A program made the translations under genes and the position numbers. Under the pieces are notes generated by a model that saw only the letters and a list, made by a program, of their open reading frames with translations, did not search any database and was not told the origin of the DNA. A DNA stretch of 8,546 nt from JBKHBQ01 sp046542305 (GTDB lineage: Bacteria > Bacteroidota > Bacteroidia > Bacteroidales > 4484-276), in NCBI GenBank assembly GCA_046542305.1, contig JBKHBQ010000171.1, forward strand, positions 1-8,546, given 5' to 3'. Positions 6,087 through 8,546 of the stretch are shown piece by piece; position 1 is the first letter of the stretch, and every line of letters begins with the position of its first letter.

Positions 6087-7425
6087 AGAAAACAAGCCCT
6101 TCCGGGTGTTTGTGGTTGAAGACGACGAATGGTACAGTAAACTGCTGGTACACAACCTGAGCCTGATCCAGGACATCGTGGTGGAGAAGTATTTCGACGG
6201 CAAAAGCCTGCTGGACAACCTGCATAAAAACCCTGACGTGATCACGCTCGACTACCGCCTGCCCGATATGAAGGGCGACCAGCTCATGAAACGCATTAAA
6301 TCCGCCAACGAAGATACCGAGGTGGTGGTGATCAGCGAACAGGAAGACATCGAAACCGCCGTGGACCTGCTCCGCCTCGGCGCCTACGATTACCTGGTGA
6401 AACGCAGCGATATCCGCGACCGCCTGCTCAACACCATCGGCAACATCCGCAAACATGCACGGCTGCGCCGGCGCATCTCCTCCCTTGAAGCAGAGGTAGG
6501 CAAAAAATACCATCTTAAACATGCCATCATCGGCAACAGCGTGCCCATACAAAAGGTGATCGCGCTGGTGGGTAAGGCGGCCAATTCATCCATCAATGTA
6601 ACCGTAACCGGCGAAACCGGCACCGGCAAGGAGGTGGTGGCCAAGGCCATCCATTACAACTCGGCGCGTAAAAATAAGCCCTTCATCCCGGTGAACGTGG
6701 CCGCCATCCCTACGGAGCTGTTCGAAAGCGAATTGTTCGGCCACGAGCGCGGCGCATTTACCGGCGCCATCGCCCAGCGCAAAGGCAAATTCGAAGAAGC
6801 CAGTGGCGGCACAATTTTCCTCGACGAGATCGGTGAGATGGACCTCGGCTTCCAGCCCAAGCTGCTCAGGGCGCTGCAGGAAAAGGAAATCACCCGCGTG
6901 GGTAGCAACACACCCGTGCCAGTGGATTGCCGCATCATCGTGGCCACCCACCGCAACCTCAAGCAGGAAGCCGCCGAAGGACGCTTCAGGCAGGATCTCT
7001 ACTACCGGCTCTATGGCCTGCAGATCGACCTGCCGCCGCTGCGCGAACGCGATAAAGACACGCTCATCCTCGCCAATTTCTTCATCAGCGAGTACTGCCG
7101 CGACAACAAGCTGCCCCAGAAAACGCTCTCGGCCGAGGCCCGCAACAAGCTGCTCAGCTATTCGTGGCCCGGCAACGTGCGCGAACTCAAATCGGTGGTG
7201 GAATTGGCCATTATCATGGCCGATGGCGAAGAGATCGGACCGGATGATATTTCGCTCAGCTCCTCGGAGATCCTGCATGAAGTCCTCTCCGAAGAACTAA
7301 CCCTGCGCGAATACGACCGCCGCATCGTAAAATTCTTTCTAAAAAAATACGACAACAACACCAAAGCCGTCGCCGATAAGCTCGGCATCGGGCAGACAAC
7401 GATTTACAGGATGATGAAGGAGTGA
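6073..7425 (+). CDS. Sigma-54-dependent response regulator (NtrC family)
   Basis: A 450-residue enhancer-binding regulator. The N-terminal REC domain (about 10-125) has acidic pocket Asp17/Asp18, phospho-acceptor Asp60 (ITLDYRLP), Ser88 and Lys110. The central AAA+ domain (about 150-385) has Walker A GETGTGKE (180-187), the intact sigma-54 contact loop GAFTGA (227-232), Walker B GGTIFLDE (245-252), the arginine-finger region RFRQDLYYRL (304-313) and the sensor II block WPGNVREL (365-372). The C-terminus (about 408-448) is a Fis-type helix-turn-helix, NNTKAVADKLGIGQTTIYR. All the parts required for ATP-driven open-complex formation with sigma-54 polymerase are present. It is very likely the final receiver of the phosphorelay from the upstream kinase: the genes overlap by 14 bases (8 if the second ATG at 6079 is used), which implies co-transcription and translational coupling. 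Target genes cannot be read from its sequence. Confidence 0.95.
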   Translation: MAMTEENKPFRVFVVEDDEWYSKLLVHNLSLIQDIVVEKYFDGKSLLDNLHKNPDVITLDYRLPDMKGDQLMKRIKSANEDTEVVVISEQEDIETAVDLLRLGAYDYLVKRSDIRDRLLNTIGNIRKHARLRRRISSLEAEVGKKYHLKHAIIGNSVPIQKVIALVGKAANSSINVTVTGETGTGKEVVAKAIHYNSARKNKPFIPVNVAAIPTELFESELFGHERGAFTGAIAQRKGKFEEASGGTIFLDEIGEMDLGFQPKLLRALQEKEITRVGSNTPVPVDCRIIVATHRNLKQEAAEGRFRQDLYYRLYGLQIDLPPLRERDKDTLILANFFISEYCRDNKLPQKTLSAEARNKLLSYSWPGNVRELKSVVELAIIMADGEEIGPDDISLSSSEILHEVLSEELTLREYDRRIVKFFLKKYDNNTKAVADKLGIGQTTIYRMMKE

Positions 7426-7501
7426 TGGGGAGTTTTTTTATAATTTGTACAGAAGTCATTCCACCTGCTTCTTAGATATGTCTGCCACCGACCAATTCTT
7501 A
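7426..7501. other. Short gap between convergent genes
   Basis: The regulator gene (+) and the MNT gene (-) converge here. A run of seven T residues follows the regulator stop (7433-7439), but no stable stem precedes it. AGAAG (7451-7455) and CTTCT (7468-7472) could pair, but with only five pairs and no T tract on the correct side. No clear terminator is seen for either gene. Confidence 0.4.
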
Positions 7502-7813
7502 TCAGGTTAAATGAATTTCCTGCCCGAATTTCATGATTTCGGAAGCGACCGGATTGGAAGCATTGAATTCGGTGGCCCTGAAAGGATGGGGTTCAATACG
7601 GCTGTCGATGTTTCGCCTTATCCGCATCAGATCCACCTGAATATCCACCAGGTTATTAAAATCATGAAAGATGACGGCAATATCAATATCGCTATCCTCA
7701 TTAAACGTGCCTTTGGCATATGAACCAAAAAGAATCACTTTTTGAAAATCATATCTGTCACGAACAGCGTGTGCATATCTGCTTGCTATTATTAGAGCAT
7801 CTTTTCGATCCAT
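7502..7813 (-). CDS. MNT-type minimal nucleotidyltransferase (antitoxin-like partner)
   Basis: A 103-residue minimal nucleotidyltransferase of the DNA polymerase beta superfamily. The signature GS-x10-DxD is complete: Gly30-Ser31 in LFGSYAKG, then Asp42 and Asp44 in SDIDIAVI. Glu74 in RIEPHPF is a plausible third metal ligand. The length is typical (about 100 aa). In the characterised type VII system of Shewanella oneidensis (SO_3165/SO_3166) the MNT protein transfers AMP to a tyrosine of its HEPN partner and so neutralises it. The same job is inferred here from the motif and from the HEPN gene 12 bases upstream on the same strand. Other MNT/HEPN pairs, such as HI0073/HI0074, are known without a proven toxin role, so a toxin-antitoxin function is plausible but not shown. 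Confidence 0.88.
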   Translation of the reverse strand: MDRKDALIIASRYAHAVRDRYDFQKVILFGSYAKGTFNEDSDIDIAVIFHDFNNLVDIQVDLMRIRRNIDSRIEPHPFRATEFNASNPVASEIMKFGQEIHLT

Positions 7814-7825
7814 GATCTTACAACT

Positions 7826-8185
7826 TTATGCTTCGGTATAACTCCTCGTGCAAATCTTTCTGAATTCCCGTTTGTAATCATCGTACCTTGCATTCAGGTT
7901 AAACGACGTAATTTCGTCCAGCCAGTCGGCATATTCATCTGACAAATCTAATTCCAGCAATTCTGCAAGACGGTAAAGGTTATGGGTAAATGGTGCATGT
8001 TTACTGAACCTTTTTACATAAAGCGCCTTAAGGAGTTTTTCCGTGGATAAATGCCCAAGAAATAGCGCCCATGAATAGGATTTGGATTGATAAAGTGCAA
8101 TCATTGTTTGAAAATCTTCTGAAGAAGATTCTATCCAATGAGCAACAATTTTTTCAACTTCAATATTTGAACGATTATCTTCCAT
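7826..8185 (-). CDS. HEPN domain protein, partner of the MNT nucleotidyltransferase
   Basis: A 119-residue all-helical HEPN (PF05168-like) protein. Recognisable blocks are SEDFQTMIALYQSKSYSWAL (residues 22-41), FLGHLSTEKLLKALYVKR (42-59), PFTHNLYRLAELL (65-77) and FNLNARYDDYK (95-105). The Rx4-6H ribonuclease motif of toxic HEPN proteins is absent: after Arg100 the residue five on is Lys105, and no other R...H pair fits. It may thus be an inactive or non-RNase HEPN. The ATG at 8183-8185 is preferred because the family domain begins just after it and GAGG stands about 9 bases upstream, an unusually good Shine-Dalgarno match for this window. The same frame stays open to an ATG at 8314, but those 43 extra residues do not look like HEPN. 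The MNT gene follows after 12 bases. Confidence 0.82.
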   Translation of the reverse strand: MEDNRSNIEVEKIVAHWIESSSEDFQTMIALYQSKSYSWALFLGHLSTEKLLKALYVKRFSKHAPFTHNLYRLAELLELDLSDEYADWLDEITSFNLNARYDDYKREFRKICTRSYTEA

Positions 8186-8546
8186 CCAATTAAATTCCTC
8201 ACCAAAGTTAACCAAATTCCCATTACCGGCCGGTGTAGTACAAACGTTCCGCTCTTCTTTTATATCAGCAACACACATCAAAACAGATTCCACCAAGTCG
8301 GGCGTAGCAATCATTTATTTGTGCATCGCAGCTACGCCGCTTTCAGTTCGTACCCCAATTAACATGGCTACCATACTTCTGGGCCTTGCTTCGGTGGATG
8401 ATGCCACATCTATGTACAGCAAATGCTGCGGGGATAACACAGCCAAGCAAACCAGCCTCGCCTGCGGCTCTCCCATGCGGGAACTTGCTGAATAATGCTT
8501 TCAAATATTTTATTTGAGGTGTCCAATTAGCTACTTATTTTAATCA
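8186..8546. other. Non-genic, possibly repeat-derived DNA upstream of the HEPN gene
   Basis: No supported gene is seen in 361 bases. On the minus strand an open frame from an ATG at 8474-8476 runs 53 codons to a TAA at 8315-8317, and the same frame is then open again from 8314 into the HEPN gene. The part at about 8330-8480 is visibly richer in G+C than the AT-rich HEPN gene. I suspect a dispersed repeat or the remnant of another gene, but could not test this. A TAACTTTG -7-like element faces the HEPN gene at 8203-8210 without a matching -33 element. The last 46 bases hold an AT-rich hairpin (8501-8517). Confidence 0.4.
8501..8517. repeat. AT-rich 7-bp hairpin
   Basis: TCAAATA (8501-8507) and TATTTGA (8511-8517) form a perfect stem with a TTT loop. 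There is no T tract after it on either strand, so it is not a typical terminator. With almost only A-T pairs, chance is a real possibility. Confidence 0.35.

Noticed and set aside
1..8546. tRNA, rRNA, CRISPR array or intact insertion sequence
   Set aside because: No T-arm-like sequence with a matching acceptor stem, no regularly spaced repeat, and no transposase motif with terminal repeats was seen.

Overview
The window looks like a chromosomal segment from a member of the Bacteroidota. The evidence is an outer-membrane beta-barrel of the PF13568 type (early GIKGGINLAN segment, terminal Phe), an EEP-family protein of the kind common in that phylum, A-rich rather than GGAGG-type ribosome binding regions before most genes, and two perfect matches to the Bacteroidota -7 promoter element TAnnTTTG. 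No lineage below the phylum can be supported. No rRNA, tRNA, CRISPR array or intact insertion sequence was seen.

Layout, left to right. (1) 1-548: the 3' end of an endonuclease/exonuclease/phosphatase (EEP) family gene, cut by the window edge. (2) 731-1191: two small membrane-protein genes on the + strand, a Pmp3/YqaE (UPF0057) protein and a DUF4235 protein, probably one transcript. (3) 1192-1888: about 700 bases with no convincing gene. It has a cluster of hairpins near its left end, a weak minus-strand reading frame broken by stops, and a strong 10-bp hairpin at the right end that probably terminates the next operon. (4) 1889-3259, minus strand: an OmpA/YiaD-like glycine-zipper lipoprotein followed by an outer-membrane beta-barrel protein, 30 bases apart and presumably co-transcribed. 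(5) 3260-3623: the divergent intergenic region between the OmpA operon and the next operon. (6) 3624-7425, + strand: a membrane-bound hybrid histidine kinase (sensor-HisKA-HATPase-REC-Hpt) overlapping by 14 bases a sigma-54-activating response regulator (REC-AAA+-Fis-type HTH). (7) 7502-8185, minus strand: a HEPN/MNT gene pair. (8) 8186-8546: a non-genic stretch with higher GC than the HEPN gene, which looks unlike its neighbour and may be repeat-derived.

The central system is a complete His-Asp-His-Asp phosphorelay in two overlapping genes: H330 to D620 to H760 in the kinase, then D60 in the regulator. Its output is sigma-54 RNA polymerase activation. Its regulon cannot be read from the sequence. 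Two TGGCAC-N4-TTG[C/T] sites, which resemble sigma-54 promoters but are one base short in spacing, lie upstream of the Pmp3 gene and of the divergent OmpA operon, so a link to envelope maintenance is a testable idea only. The HEPN/MNT pair has the gene order of type VII toxin-antitoxin modules, but its HEPN protein lacks the Rx4-6H ribonuclease motif. Nothing here is clearly a new biological system. The points most worth a second look are the motif-less HEPN protein and the foreign-looking DNA in front of it, the spacing-shifted sigma-54-like sites, the basic insert in the kinase sensor, and the decayed region at 1192-1888.
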